Below, in pieces: positions 24,255 through 33,608 of a stretch of 64,000 nucleotides of DNA (position 1 is its first letter; the number at the start of each line of letters is the position of its first letter). The stretch comes from Flavobacterium sp. (GTDB lineage: Bacteria > Bacteroidota > Bacteroidia > Flavobacteriales > Flavobacteriaceae): NCBI RefSeq assembly GCF_017744675.1, contig NZ_JAGIAV010000004.1:933033-997032 (forward strand), read 5' to 3'. Below the pieces are notes generated by a model. It did not search any database. It saw only the letters and a program-made list of their open reading frames with translations, and was not told where the DNA came from. The position numbers and the translations under genes were made by a program.

Positions 24255-27053
24255 TCAAATAATTAGCTTAGCAAGCATATCGACCTTTTCCTGCTTTATT
24301 TTTTCCTGCTTTTCATGTTTTGCCAAAGATTCTCTGACTGCTGCCTGTGCTGCAGCTAAGCGTGCTATTGGAACCCTAAAAGGAGAACAGCTCACATACT
24401 GAATTCCAGCATTATGGCAAAACTCTATAGAAGAAGGCTCTCCCGCATGTTCCCCGCAAATACCAATTTTAAGATCGGGACGCGAAGACAAACCTTTTTG
24501 AGCCGCCATAGTGATCAGCTGCCCCACTCCATTTTGATCTAGAACCTGAAAAGGATCATGTTTTAAAATCCCCTTTTTCAGATAAAACGGAAGAAATTTT
24601 CCCGCATCATCTCGGGAATAACCAAAAGTCATTTGTGTTAAATCATTAGTTCCAAAAGAGAAAAACTCTGCAGATTCAGCTATTTTATCTGCTATGAGTG
24701 CAGCACGTGGCACTTCAATCATAGTTCCCACCCTATATTCTATCCGATCGCTATATTGTGTGAAAATTTCTTCTGCGGTTTGGGTTATGATCTGTTTTTG
24801 CATTTCCATTTCTTCCACTGTTCCGGTAAGGGGAACCATAATTTCGGGAAGGCTTTTAATCCCTTCTTTTTTCAGATTCATAGCCGCTTCCATTATCGCT
24901 CTGGTCTGCATTTCTGTAATTTCCGGATAGGTATTCCCCAGACGGCATCCACGGTGTCCCAGCATTGGGTTAAACTCATACATGGATTCTATTTTTTCTT
25001 TTACGGCTTTGATTGTAATTCCCATCTCATCTGCCATACACTGCTGGCTTTGCTCCTGATGCGGGACAAATTCATGCAGAGGAGGATCAAGTAATCGGAT
25101 CGTAACAGGAAAACCATCCATTGCCCTGAAAATACATTCAAAATCTTCGCGCTGCATCGGGAGTAATTTTGCAAGCGCTTTTCTTCTTCCTGTTTCGTCT
25201 TCTGCTAAAATCATCTCGCGCATGGCTTTGATTTTATTGTCCTGAAAAAACATATGTTCGGTTCGGCAAAGTCCTATGCCTTTTGCGCCAAAATTGCGTG
25301 CCGTCTTTGCATCTTCGGCAGTATCTGCATTGGTACGAACCAGCATCCTGGAATATTTATCGGCCATTTGCATGAGCTGGTCAAAATCCTGGTCCAAAAC
25401 TGCTGCCTTGGTTTGGATATTTCCATTATATACTTTTCCTGTTGACCCGTTCAGCGAAATCCAATCACCTTCTGTAAGTACAATTCCCTCCAATTGAACG
25501 GTACGTTTTTTATAATCTATTTTGATGTTTTCAGCTCCTGAAACGCAGCATTTTCCCATTCCGCGCGCCACAACTGCTGCATGCGATGTCATTCCCCCCC
25601 TTGCAGTAAGAATTCCTTCTGCAACTGCCATTCCGTTTAAATCTTCGGGAGAAGTTTCTATTCGCACTAAAATAATTTTATGCCCATTTTTTGACCAGTC
25701 TTCCGCATCATCTGCAAAGAAAACAATTTTTCCTGTCGCAGCGCCCGGAGATGACGGTAATCCTTGTGCTATAACTTGCGCTTTTTTAAGGGAATCGGGA
25801 TCAAATACAGGATGCAGGAGTTCATCGAGTTTGTTTGGATCTACCCGCAATACTGCTGTTTTTTCATCCAAAAGTTTTTCATGATACATCTCAACAGCCA
25901 TTTTTACCATTGCAGTTCCGGTGCGCTTGCCGTTTCTGGTTTGCAGCATCCAGAGTTTGCCCTGTTGAATGGTAAATTCAATGTCCTGCATGTCTTTAAA
26001 ATGGTGCTCCAATTTTTTGGCAATTGTGGTAAGCTGATCAAAAATCTCAGGCATTGTTTCTTCTAATGAAGGAAAATTTTCAAAGCGGTCTCTTTCAGAG
26101 ATATTGGACAAAGCGGCCCACCGCCTTGAGCCTTCAAGGGTAATCTGCTGCGGCGTACGGATACCTGCTACAACATCTTCCCCCTGCGCATTGACCAGAT
26201 ATTCTCCATTAAAAAGATTTTCTCCCGTACCGGCATCTCTGGTAAAAGCAACTCCTGTAGCCGATTTATCTCCCATATTACCAAAAACCATGGCTTGTAT
26301 GTTTACAGCAGTTCCCCATTCTTCGGGAATATTATTTAGCTGGCGGTAAAACACCGCTCTTTTATTGCTCCAGCTGTCAAAAACGGCAATTATGGCGCCC
26401 CAAAGCTGTTCCCAGGGATCATTTGGAAAATCTTTTCCGGTTACCACTTTTACTGCTTTCTGAAAACGGGCTGACATTTCTTTTAAGTCTTCAGCAGTAA
26501 ACTCGCTATCCTGCTTTACCCTTTTTTCTTTTTTAAGCTGCTCTATAATTTCTTCAAACGGATCCTGATCTTCTTTGGATTCCGGTTTCATTCCCATCAC
26601 CACTTCACCGTACATCTGAATAAACCTGCGATAGGAATCCCATACGAATCTTGGGTTACTAGTTTTCTTGATTAAACCCTGAACGGATCGTTCATTTAGA
26701 CCGAGATTTAAAATAGTATCCATCATTCCAGGCATTGAAGCTCTTGATCCGGAACGAACTGAAACCAAACAGGGATTTGCATGATCGCCAAATTTGCTTC
26801 CCATTTGTATTTCGATAAATTTTACAGCATCCTCTACTTCATTTTTAATAATATCCAAAACTGCATACCGTCCTTTTTCAATATACAGCCGGCACATTTC
26901 CGTTGTAATGGTAAATCCCGGCGGAACCGGCATGCCTATAAGATTCATTTCGCATAAATTGGAGCCTTTCCCACCGAGCAGGTCTTTCATTGCGGCATTT
27001 CCTTCTGCATTTTTATTGCCGAAAGTAAAAACCTTTTTTTTTGAATTAAACAT
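24255..27053 (-). CDS. ppdK: Pyruvate, phosphate dikinase
   Basis: This 932-residue enzyme interconverts pyruvate + ATP + Pi with PEP + AMP + PPi. The ATP-grasp domain (about 1-390) keeps GGKG, the RSG motif (Arg100), Asp357/Glu359 and the LQTRNGKR segment (Gln371, Arg373). The swivel domain has GGMTSHAAVVARG with phosphohistidine His491. The PEP/pyruvate barrel has RTEHMFF, RLLDPPLHEF, IEVPRA, GTNDLTQ and ICGEHAGEP (Cys866). All catalytic residues known from the clostridial enzyme appear present. The tail after about 905 (Lys/Glu-rich) is longer than in the degraded paralogue. It lies 126 bp after trxB on the same strand. Likely role: gluconeogenesis or PPi-linked glycolysis. Confidence 0.97.
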   Translation of the reverse strand: MFNSKKKVFTFGNKNAEGNAAMKDLLGGKGSNLCEMNLIGMPVPPGFTITTEMCRLYIEKGRYAVLDIIKNEVEDAVKFIEIQMGSKFGDHANPCLVSVRSGSRASMPGMMDTILNLGLNERSVQGLIKKTSNPRFVWDSYRRFIQMYGEVVMGMKPESKEDQDPFEEIIEQLKKEKRVKQDSEFTAEDLKEMSARFQKAVKVVTGKDFPNDPWEQLWGAIIAVFDSWSNKRAVFYRQLNNIPEEWGTAVNIQAMVFGNMGDKSATGVAFTRDAGTGENLFNGEYLVNAQGEDVVAGIRTPQQITLEGSRRWAALSNISERDRFENFPSLEETMPEIFDQLTTIAKKLEHHFKDMQDIEFTIQQGKLWMLQTRNGKRTGTAMVKMAVEMYHEKLLDEKTAVLRVDPNKLDELLHPVFDPDSLKKAQVIAQGLPSSPGAATGKIVFFADDAEDWSKNGHKIILVRIETSPEDLNGMAVAEGILTARGGMTSHAAVVARGMGKCCVSGAENIKIDYKKRTVQLEGIVLTEGDWISLNGSTGKVYNGNIQTKAAVLDQDFDQLMQMADKYSRMLVRTNADTAEDAKTARNFGAKGIGLCRTEHMFFQDNKIKAMREMILAEDETGRRKALAKLLPMQREDFECIFRAMDGFPVTIRLLDPPLHEFVPHQEQSQQCMADEMGITIKAVKEKIESMYEFNPMLGHRGCRLGNTYPEITEMQTRAIMEAAMNLKKEGIKSLPEIMVPLTGTVEEMEMQKQIITQTAEEIFTQYSDRIEYRVGTMIEVPRAALIADKIAESAEFFSFGTNDLTQMTFGYSRDDAGKFLPFYLKKGILKHDPFQVLDQNGVGQLITMAAQKGLSSRPDLKIGICGEHAGEPSSIEFCHNAGIQYVSCSPFRVPIARLAAAQAAVRESLAKHEKQEKIKQEKVDMLAKLII

Positions 27054-27179
27054 AATTTTCAGTTGTTAATTTAGTAGTTTTATTGTGATTTTTATTTTAC
27101 GAAATCGATATAGTTAAATAAATAAAAAAAATTTAGAAAATATAACACTTCCAAAAATTTATTTTTTTTTCACTTTAGA

Positions 27180-28127
27180 TTATTGCTTTGAAGCTAAATA
27201 TCTTTCAGCATCCAATGCCGCCATACATCCTGTACCTGCAGCAGTAATTGCCTGACGGTATACATGATCTGCAGCATCTCCGGCTACAAAAACTCCTGGA
27301 ACATTTGTATTAGATGTTCCAGGAGTATTTACAATATATCCTATTTCATCAAGTGTAATATAGTCTTTGAAGATATCGGTGTTTGGTTTATGACCAATGG
27401 CTACGAAAAATCCTGCTGCTGGAATCTCAATTACTTCACCATTCTGCTTATTTAATGCTTTAATCCCGTGAACGACCTGATTGTCTCCTACAACTTCTAC
27501 CGTATCATGGTGCATTAAAATTTCGATATTTTCTGTTTTGCGAACACGCTGTTCCATAATTTTAGAAGCTCTGAATTTTTCGCTTCTTACTAACATCGTT
27601 ACTTTTTTACAAAGTTTAGATAAGTAATGTGCTTCTTCACAAGCAGAATCTCCTGCTCCAACGATTACAACTTCCTGATCACGGTAGAAAAACCCGTCGC
27701 AGACTGCGCAGGCAGAAACCCCGCCGCCCATCTGCAGATAATGCTGTTCTGATGGCAAACCTAAATATTTTGCCGATGCACCTGTTGAAATAATAACAGT
27801 TTCACAGTGTAATTCGATTGAATCGTTAATCCAGACTATATGAATATCTCCGGAAAAATCTACTTTGGTTGCCCAGCCGTCACGGATATCGGCACCAAAA
27901 CGTTTTGCCTGTTCCTGTAACTGTATCATCATTTCCGGTCCTGTAACACCGTCAACATAACCTGGGAAATTTTCTACTTCATTAGTTGTAGTCAACTGTC
28001 CGCCCGGCTGCATTCCCTGATATAAAACCGGATTCATGTTTGCTCTGGCAGCATAAATTGCTGCCGTATAACCTGCAGGGCCAGAACCTATAATAAGGCA
28101 TTTAATTATTTCGATTGTATCTGACAT
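27180..28127 (-). CDS. trxB: Thioredoxin reductase (NADPH, FAD)
   Basis: The 315-residue protein has an N-terminal FAD Rossmann motif (GSGPAGYTAAIYAARA), a redox-active CAVC (Cys140, Cys143) inside the NADPH domain, a second nucleotide motif (GAGDSACEEA) and the C-terminal FAD signature (GVFVAGDAADHVYRQA). Length and order match bacterial low-molecular-weight TrxB. It supplies electrons to thioredoxin and thus, indirectly, to DsbD-type membrane reductases such as the one in this window. It follows the class V PLP enzyme by 38 bp and is probably in the same transcript. Confidence 0.96.
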   Translation of the reverse strand: MSDTIEIIKCLIIGSGPAGYTAAIYAARANMNPVLYQGMQPGGQLTTTNEVENFPGYVDGVTGPEMMIQLQEQAKRFGADIRDGWATKVDFSGDIHIVWINDSIELHCETVIISTGASAKYLGLPSEQHYLQMGGGVSACAVCDGFFYRDQEVVIVGAGDSACEEAHYLSKLCKKVTMLVRSEKFRASKIMEQRVRKTENIEILMHHDTVEVVGDNQVVHGIKALNKQNGEVIEIPAAGFFVAIGHKPNTDIFKDYITLDEIGYIVNTPGTSNTNVPGVFVAGDAADHVYRQAITAAGTGCMAALDAERYLASKQ

Positions 28128-28165
28128 TAAATTTTTGTTTTTGAGTTAGTATCTTTTTTATCTCA

Positions 28166-29665
28166 TTAATGAAGAGAGAACCATTGCTTTACATCCTCCC
28201 CAATTGATTCTTCTTTGATAAGACTTTCAAATTCATTAGTACATGGGTTATATTGGTAAAGAGCTTTCCATTCTTCGGCGTAAAGCGCCACTTTTTTTAC
28301 GGCACCGCAGACAAACAAAAGTTCCTGATCACTCATTGTTGGATGCAGTGATAAACGGACCCATCCCGGCTTGCTTGTTAAATCTTTTTCTAAAATGCCT
28401 TTCGCTATGGCGGCAGATCCAAGCTGATCAATATTAAATAAAGAGTGTGCATAAGTACTGGCACAGGACCAGCCCCCGCGGACCTGAATTCCAAAACGGT
28501 CATTTAAAAGCCTTACGATTAAATTATAATGGATATCTGTAATGGTAAAAGAAACGCAGCCGATTCTTTCGGCTTCTCTGCTTCCCAAAACTGTTAATCC
28601 AGGTATTGTATCAAATTCCGCATAACAAATAGATAATAATTCTGCTTCCCTCTTTTTCATGTTCTCTATTCCCATCTGTTCTTTAAGTTCAAAACACAGG
28701 GCTGTTCTCATAACCTGCAAAAATCCGGGCGTACCTCCGTCTTCTTTGGCTTCTATCTCATCATTATAGCAATAGCCTCCCCATGGTGTTGTGTACCTGA
28801 CATTTCCTCCGCCTGGATTATCCGGAAATTCTGACTTGTATAATTTTCCATTAAAAACCAAAATGCCGCAAGTTCCGGGTCCGCCCAAAAATTTGTGAGG
28901 CGAAAAGAAAATTGCATCCAGGCTTTGCTCGGGATCCTCAGGATGCATATTGATTTCTACATAAGGCGCCGAAGCGGCAAAATCCACAAAACAATAACCG
29001 CCGTTGCTGTGCATTATTTTGGCCAGTTCATAAAAGGGCGTAATTATTCCCGTAACGTTTGAACAAGCGGTAAAAGAACCAATTTTTAAAGCTCTGCTTT
29101 GATATTTTTTAAGTTCTTCTGAAAGTGTTCTCGGGTCAACCAAATTATTTTCATCGCAAGGCAAAACAACCACATCTGCAATGGTTTCATACCACGGAAC
29201 CTGATTGGAATGATGCTCCATATGTGTAATAAAAACCACGGGCCTTTGATCATCAAAATTCAATTTTGCATTGTAAATATTATCCTTAGAACGCAATCCC
29301 ATAATACGCTGCAGTTTATTGAGTGCTGCTGTCATTCCAGTTCCGGTGGCTACCAATATGTCCCCTTGATCAGCATTGACCTTTTTTTTGATGATCTCAC
29401 GAGCATATTTATATGCATAAGTAGAGGTCTTACCAGTCTCACTTGAAAAAGAATGCGTATTGGCAATCATTGGCCCAATTTTATTTTTCATAATTTCCTC
29501 AATCGGCCCGTACAACCTGCCGCTGGCTATCCAATCAGCATAAATCATTTTTTGGGTCCCATATATAGATTCAAAATGATGGTCGAATCCAATTGTATTT
29601 TCTCTAAACTTTGAGAAATATTCTTCTAAAATGCCTATATTATTCTCAATATTATCTGTATTCAT
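28166..29665 (-). CDS. Class V-fold PLP-dependent enzyme (cysteine-desulfurase-like)
   Basis: The 499-residue fold-type I enzyme has conserved features of the SufS/NifS branch: a histidine-containing motif (THMEHHSNQVPW), FVDFAASAP with the PLP-binding Asp, and the Schiff-base lysine in FFSPHKFLGGPG. Late in the chain is GIQVRGGWSCAS, with a cysteine placed near the active-site loop of desulfurases. Length exceeds typical SufS (about 405) by roughly 90 residues, mainly at the N-terminus and in insertions. The gene lies 38 bp upstream of trxB. Sulfur mobilisation or a cysteine/selenocysteine lyase activity is plausible, but the substrate is not shown. Confidence 0.85.
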   Translation of the reverse strand: MNTDNIENNIGILEEYFSKFRENTIGFDHHFESIYGTQKMIYADWIASGRLYGPIEEIMKNKIGPMIANTHSFSSETGKTSTYAYKYAREIIKKKVNADQGDILVATGTGMTAALNKLQRIMGLRSKDNIYNAKLNFDDQRPVVFITHMEHHSNQVPWYETIADVVVLPCDENNLVDPRTLSEELKKYQSRALKIGSFTACSNVTGIITPFYELAKIMHSNGGYCFVDFAASAPYVEINMHPEDPEQSLDAIFFSPHKFLGGPGTCGILVFNGKLYKSEFPDNPGGGNVRYTTPWGGYCYNDEIEAKEDGGTPGFLQVMRTALCFELKEQMGIENMKKREAELLSICYAEFDTIPGLTVLGSREAERIGCVSFTITDIHYNLIVRLLNDRFGIQVRGGWSCASTYAHSLFNIDQLGSAAIAKGILEKDLTSKPGWVRLSLHPTMSDQELLFVCGAVKKVALYAEEWKALYQYNPCTNEFESLIKEESIGEDVKQWFSLH

Positions 29666-29694
29666 TTCTTTTCAATTATTTATTTATTTTTTTT

Positions 29695-29967
29695 TTATTT
29701 GTACTGGGGCAGTAATGCTCTGTCTGTAAAAAAATGGTTTACCCAGCGATTTGCCGCTAAAATCAGGTACATATAAGTTTGAGAATAATTCTCAAGTCCA
29801 GTCCCAGATTTAAGCGAGGCTAAAAGTAATGCCGCAAGATCAAATTTTGTGTACCTTTTGTCACAGTAGTGGTAAATATTTAAACTCCTCACTTCTAAAA
29901 CTTTAGTAATCAAAAAAAATACAGCATTACAGGCTCGTTTTTTACAGCATCTCAGAACATCTCTCAA
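29695..29967 (-). CDS. Short ORF, hypothetical or relic, 90 residues
   Basis: A 90-codon frame begins with a cysteine-rich, basic stretch (MRDVLRCCKKRACN) and ends in a helical region (DLAALLLASLKSGTGLENYS...). No family is recognised and there is no signal peptide. It ends 29 bp from the start of the class V enzyme gene, on the same strand, so it could be a small leader gene of that operon or an accidental frame. Low confidence. Confidence 0.3.
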   Translation of the reverse strand: MRDVLRCCKKRACNAVFFLITKVLEVRSLNIYHYCDKRYTKFDLAALLLASLKSGTGLENYSQTYMYLILAANRWVNHFFTDRALLPQYK

Positions 29968-30615
29968 GATCTGAAATAATAGGGGAAACTGGAGCAGAAA
30001 AGAAACCGGAAGATAAAACTGCCCTAAGAGAGATAAAAGAATAAAAAATAAAACCCAGATGATATTATAAAGAGTTTTTTGAATCGGTTACAAACTAAAT
30101 TGCTAGATTTGATTTTAAACTTTTAGTATGCCAAAATATCCTATTCCATCCCTTTTTCAAAAGAACTAATCCAATATCATAAACCGAAAGGCATAGTATC
30201 TTAACAGATTTGTTTAATCGGCCGTGAAATTAAATTAGTCTATTTGTAACTTTTCTTAAAACTTTCATAATCCCAATAACACTTGTAGCTTTTATTTTAG
30301 CTGGTTTGGAATGAAATATTGGGCAGCTAAGATAAGGAGCTGTTAAGATTCGAATGTACAGCTGGATAATTAATTTCTCAGACCTCAAATACCCATAATT
30401 TTCTGCTATAACAATAAAAATAGGTAAAAAATTAAAGACATAAAAAATGCTGTTTCTCCACCGCAGACCAAAACATTTCCGCCCGACAAAGTCCAGATAC
30501 TATACCCCAGCAAAATGACTGGGATTTCGGCAGGACTACCTGCTCAAAAACGTATCAGAAAACAAATCCAGCTAAAAGGCCTTAACGGCATATTTTTATT
30601 TTATTTAATTTTATT
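29968..30615. other. Gene-free upstream region of the TonB receptor
   Basis: About 650 bp without a supported gene. A GC-richer patch at about 30460-30590 differs from the AT-rich surroundings and may be eroded coding DNA, but no frame extends far and no family could be recognised. Confidence 0.4.
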
Positions 30616-30634
30616 TTTATTTAATCTAAATAAA
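30616..30634. promoter_or_regulatory. Perfect palindrome, candidate iron-repressor operator
   Basis: TTTATTTA (30616-30623) and TAAATAAA (30627-30634) are perfect arms around a 3-bp spacer. The palindrome lies 36 bp before the start of the siderophore-receptor gene and directly before a TAATTTTG -7 element, so a bound protein would cover the -33 region. Which regulator (Fur or DtxR type) is unknown. Confidence 0.4.
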
Positions 30635-30637
30635 AAC

Positions 30638-30645
30638 TAATTTTG
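30638..30645 (+). promoter_or_regulatory. TAnnTTTG-type -7 promoter element of the TonB receptor
   Basis: TAATTTTG matches the Bacteroidota -7 consensus and lies 25 bp before the ATG at 30670. No clear TTG is seen at -33; that place is taken by the palindrome at 30616-30634. Confidence 0.5.
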
Positions 30646-30669
30646 TCCCTTAAATTTTAAATAACTATC

Positions 30670-33114
30670 ATGAAGTCAATCTACTTACTGCTTTTTTGTG
30701 CTGCCTTCAATATCAGCATGGCACAAAATGCCAAAATCATTGGAAAACTTATTTCCGAATCTAATGAAGCTGTTTCTTATGCTTCAATCACCATTAAAAG
30801 TCTTAAAAAAAATACGGTTTCCGATGATAAAGGAAATTTTGAAATTATAAACCTAGTACCTGGAACCTATACTGTTCATTTTTCAGCTATAGGTTTTTCT
30901 GGACAAGAAAAAACTGTTGAGCTGCATGAAAACGAGAATTTTGAACTTTTAATTATCTTACAGGAAAACATCAATACACTTCAGACTGTAGAAATTACTG
31001 GAAGAAAAGAAAAGTCATACCGCAATACAAAATCTTTTATTGGAGCAAAAACAGAAATTGCTTTAAAAGATCTTCCGCAGGCTGTTTCGTATGCTACCAA
31101 AGAACTTATAGCAGATCAAGGAGCTATTCGTGTTGGTGAAGTGGTAAAAAACTTCAGCGGTGTGAGCCAGTTTACTTTTTATGATGATATATCAATTAGA
31201 GGTTTTAGAGTGAACGGAGGAAGCAATACCCAGCTGCTTAACGGTATGCGCACCTCAACAGGATTCTGGAAACAGCCTCTTGCCAACTATTTAGAGCGTG
31301 TTGAAGTTTTAAAAGGTCCATCATCAGCTTTATTTGGAAACGCGTCTCCAGGTGGGGTCTTAAACCGTGTGACTAAAAAACCACTGGATCAGGCTGCAAA
31401 CAGTGTCAGTTTTTCCACAGGAAGTTTTAACACTCTTAGAGCATTAACAGACTTCACAGGTCCTCTAACTGAAGACAAATCACTTTTGTACCGTTTGAAC
31501 CTGGGTTATGAAAATGCCAATTCATTTAGAGATTTACAATATGATAAGAATATTGTTGTAGCTCCTTCACTTTCCTTTCTTCCAAATGATAAGACAAGTG
31601 TAAATTTTGATTTGATTTACAGCAGTTCAAATGGAAACTTGGACAGAGGACAGTCTACTTATAAAGACAATCTGTATTCTACAAAAACTTCCAATTCATT
31701 AAATTCTACAAACGATTATTTAAAAGAGGAAACTTATGTTGTAACCACCTCATTAAATCATCAGTTTTCTGATCATTTATCATTTTCAGGATCCTATATT
31801 AGAACAGGATATAATGAAGATCTTTTAGAGCATCGCGGTGCAAATAAATATGCATCTGCGGGCGACGGAAGCGCCATTCCGACCGCAATCGAAATGCAGG
31901 TTTTTATGCGTAAACGTAAACGTTACATTGACAATCTTTCCACTTTCTTTAAGTATGAAGCCAAAACAGGCGCGTTAATTCATAATTTAATTGCAGGTTT
32001 TGATTACGCCCAAGAACAGGTTCCTTCAGGTGGTTCACAATTGACTGCTAGTGGTTACAGAAATGCGGCAAACAATGGTTTTATTGCTGTTTACAATCCT
32101 GCAAACAAAGCCAATTATTTACTGGACAGCAAAGGAAATCCAGTTCCAAACGCGGCTCATTTTGATTTGAGTAATCCTTTTGCATCACAGCAGTTAAAGG
32201 ATATGAGCAAATACTTTTATGCGGCCCGCCAGATTGATCCAACATACTATTCATTATATGGAATTTACCTTCAGGACCATATTAAATTTGGTGCTTTTCA
32301 AGCTTTAATTGGTATTCGTTACGATGAATATTCGGATAAAGTAAACTTTAAAAAAGCAACAGAAACCAAAGTGAAACAGCATTCGTTTTTACCCCGCTTC
32401 GGCCTTACTTACACGCTTAATCCTAACATCAACTTATACGGAACTTATGTGCAGGGTTACAATCCTCAAACAGCTTCCACTTTAGCCAATCCAAATACAG
32501 GAGGTCCGTTTAATCCGTTGGAGAGCAACATGATCGAGTTTGGAGGAAAATCATCCTGGTTTAAAGAAAAGCTTTTTGTGACAGTGGCTCTATTCAGAAT
32601 CCAGCAGAAAAACACTTTATATCCAGCAAACGATCCTATAAATCCCGACTTAATGAGATCTGTTGGTGAAGAAGAATCAAAAGGTATCGAAATTGATTTG
32701 AACGGTAATATTACACGCAATTGGAGTATTTCTGCTGCGTATACTTATAACGAAGCTTTCATTACAGAAAGTCCGATTGAAGTTGAAATTGGAAGACAAA
32801 AAGCAAATACTCCAAGACAGCAGGGTAATATCTGGACCCGATATAATTTTACCGATGGAGTTTTAAAAGATTTTGGAATTGCAATGGGATCGAACTTTGC
32901 AACAACACGTACTATGAGCCAGACCACTACAGAAACGCTTCCTGGATACACTTTGTTTAATGCTGCTTTTTACTACAACATCAACAAATTTAAAATTCAG
33001 CTGAATGCTAATAATATTCTTAACAGGACTTATTGGGTTGGAGGATATGATTATATCCGCTTATTTCCTGGAGCTCCTTCAAACTGGCTGTTAACATTGG
33101 GCTATTCGTTCTAA
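30670..33114 (+). CDS. TonB-dependent siderophore receptor (FhuE/ferrichrome type)
   Basis: The 814-residue protein has a signal peptide (1-18, ending SMAQ), a carboxypeptidase-regulatory-like beta domain (about 20-100, VPGTYTVHFSAIGFSG), a plug (about 120-250, SIRGFRVNG, NYLERVEVLKGPSSALFG and GGVLNRVTKKP) and a 22-strand barrel ending LLTLGYSF. The VLKGPSS...GNASPGG plug signature is that of hydroxamate-type siderophore receptors. It should import ferric siderophore, possibly a xenosiderophore since no biosynthesis genes are near. A PepSY-family membrane protein normally follows such genes; here only a broken copy remains. Confidence 0.93.
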   Translation: MKSIYLLLFCAAFNISMAQNAKIIGKLISESNEAVSYASITIKSLKKNTVSDDKGNFEIINLVPGTYTVHFSAIGFSGQEKTVELHENENFELLIILQENINTLQTVEITGRKEKSYRNTKSFIGAKTEIALKDLPQAVSYATKELIADQGAIRVGEVVKNFSGVSQFTFYDDISIRGFRVNGGSNTQLLNGMRTSTGFWKQPLANYLERVEVLKGPSSALFGNASPGGVLNRVTKKPLDQAANSVSFSTGSFNTLRALTDFTGPLTEDKSLLYRLNLGYENANSFRDLQYDKNIVVAPSLSFLPNDKTSVNFDLIYSSSNGNLDRGQSTYKDNLYSTKTSNSLNSTNDYLKEETYVVTTSLNHQFSDHLSFSGSYIRTGYNEDLLEHRGANKYASAGDGSAIPTAIEMQVFMRKRKRYIDNLSTFFKYEAKTGALIHNLIAGFDYAQEQVPSGGSQLTASGYRNAANNGFIAVYNPANKANYLLDSKGNPVPNAAHFDLSNPFASQQLKDMSKYFYAARQIDPTYYSLYGIYLQDHIKFGAFQALIGIRYDEYSDKVNFKKATETKVKQHSFLPRFGLTYTLNPNINLYGTYVQGYNPQTASTLANPNTGGPFNPLESNMIEFGGKSSWFKEKLFVTVALFRIQQKNTLYPANDPINPDLMRSVGEEESKGIEIDLNGNITRNWSISAAYTYNEAFITESPIEVEIGRQKANTPRQQGNIWTRYNFTDGVLKDFGIAMGSNFATTRTMSQTTTETLPGYTLFNAAFYYNINKFKIQLNANNILNRTYWVGGYDYIRLFPGAPSNWLLTLGYSF

Positions 33115-33140
33115 AAAGCATTCTTTGATATTTGAAAAAA

Positions 33141-33300
33141 ATGCTGAAAAAATAAAAGGAATAAAACTTAAAAAAACAATAGTTTATTACACCTTTGGCT
33201 CGGACTTACCTCCGGGCTGATTGTGCTTATAATAGTAGCCCTTACAGGAAGTGTTTTGGTATTTGAAGAGGAACTTCGACATTTTTTTTATATCTCTTAA
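33141..33300 (+). pseudogene. Truncated, frameshifted PepSY-associated membrane protein
   Basis: An ATG at 33141 opens MLKKIKGIKLKKTI. The frame then shifts near 33180-33190 and continues as LHLWLGLTSGLIVLIIVALT, then GSVLVFEEELRHFF, with a stop at 33298-33300. This is the first transmembrane helix of PepSY-TM (PiuB-like) proteins, which are usually 370-500 residues long and follow siderophore receptors. Everything after the first helix is gone. Downstream sequence switches to conjugative-element DNA, so this marks an insertion or deletion breakpoint. Confidence 0.75.
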
Positions 33301-33320
33301 AAAACAATTTATCTATCTAA

Positions 33321-33602
33321 AAAAGTGATGGAAATCCCAGCGGCTTAGCAGATAAAAAAGGCAGGGAATATAATGGATATATCACCTATAACAAGGAGAC
33401 TGATAAAATCAAAGAACAGATCAAACCCTCTGAGGCTCATAAAACTCAGACAGCCGTCAATTCCGATGGGAAAACTAATGAAGCAACAAAGAATATAAAA
33501 GAGCCTTTAAAATCCGGACAGACAAATCCCGATGATACAAAACAGATGGAGCAGCAAGAACAAGCAAACACGCCTATTAAATCAAAAGTGCATAAAATGT
33601 AA
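33321..33602 (+). pseudogene. C-terminal fragment of a DUF3945/DUF4099-type conjugative-element protein
   Basis: The 93 codons up to the stop at 33600-33602 read ...GREYNGYITYNKETDK..., then HKTQTAVNSDGKTNEATKNI and a Gln-rich basic tail. The AVNSxGKTNEATK ending is, from memory of the family, the tail of the large DUF3945-type protein found just before topB in Bacteroidetes conjugative transposons. An in-frame stop at 33318 precedes it and no start is present. Its position 6 bp before a topB start supports the assignment. Confidence 0.65.
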
Positions 33603-33608
33603 TAAAAT

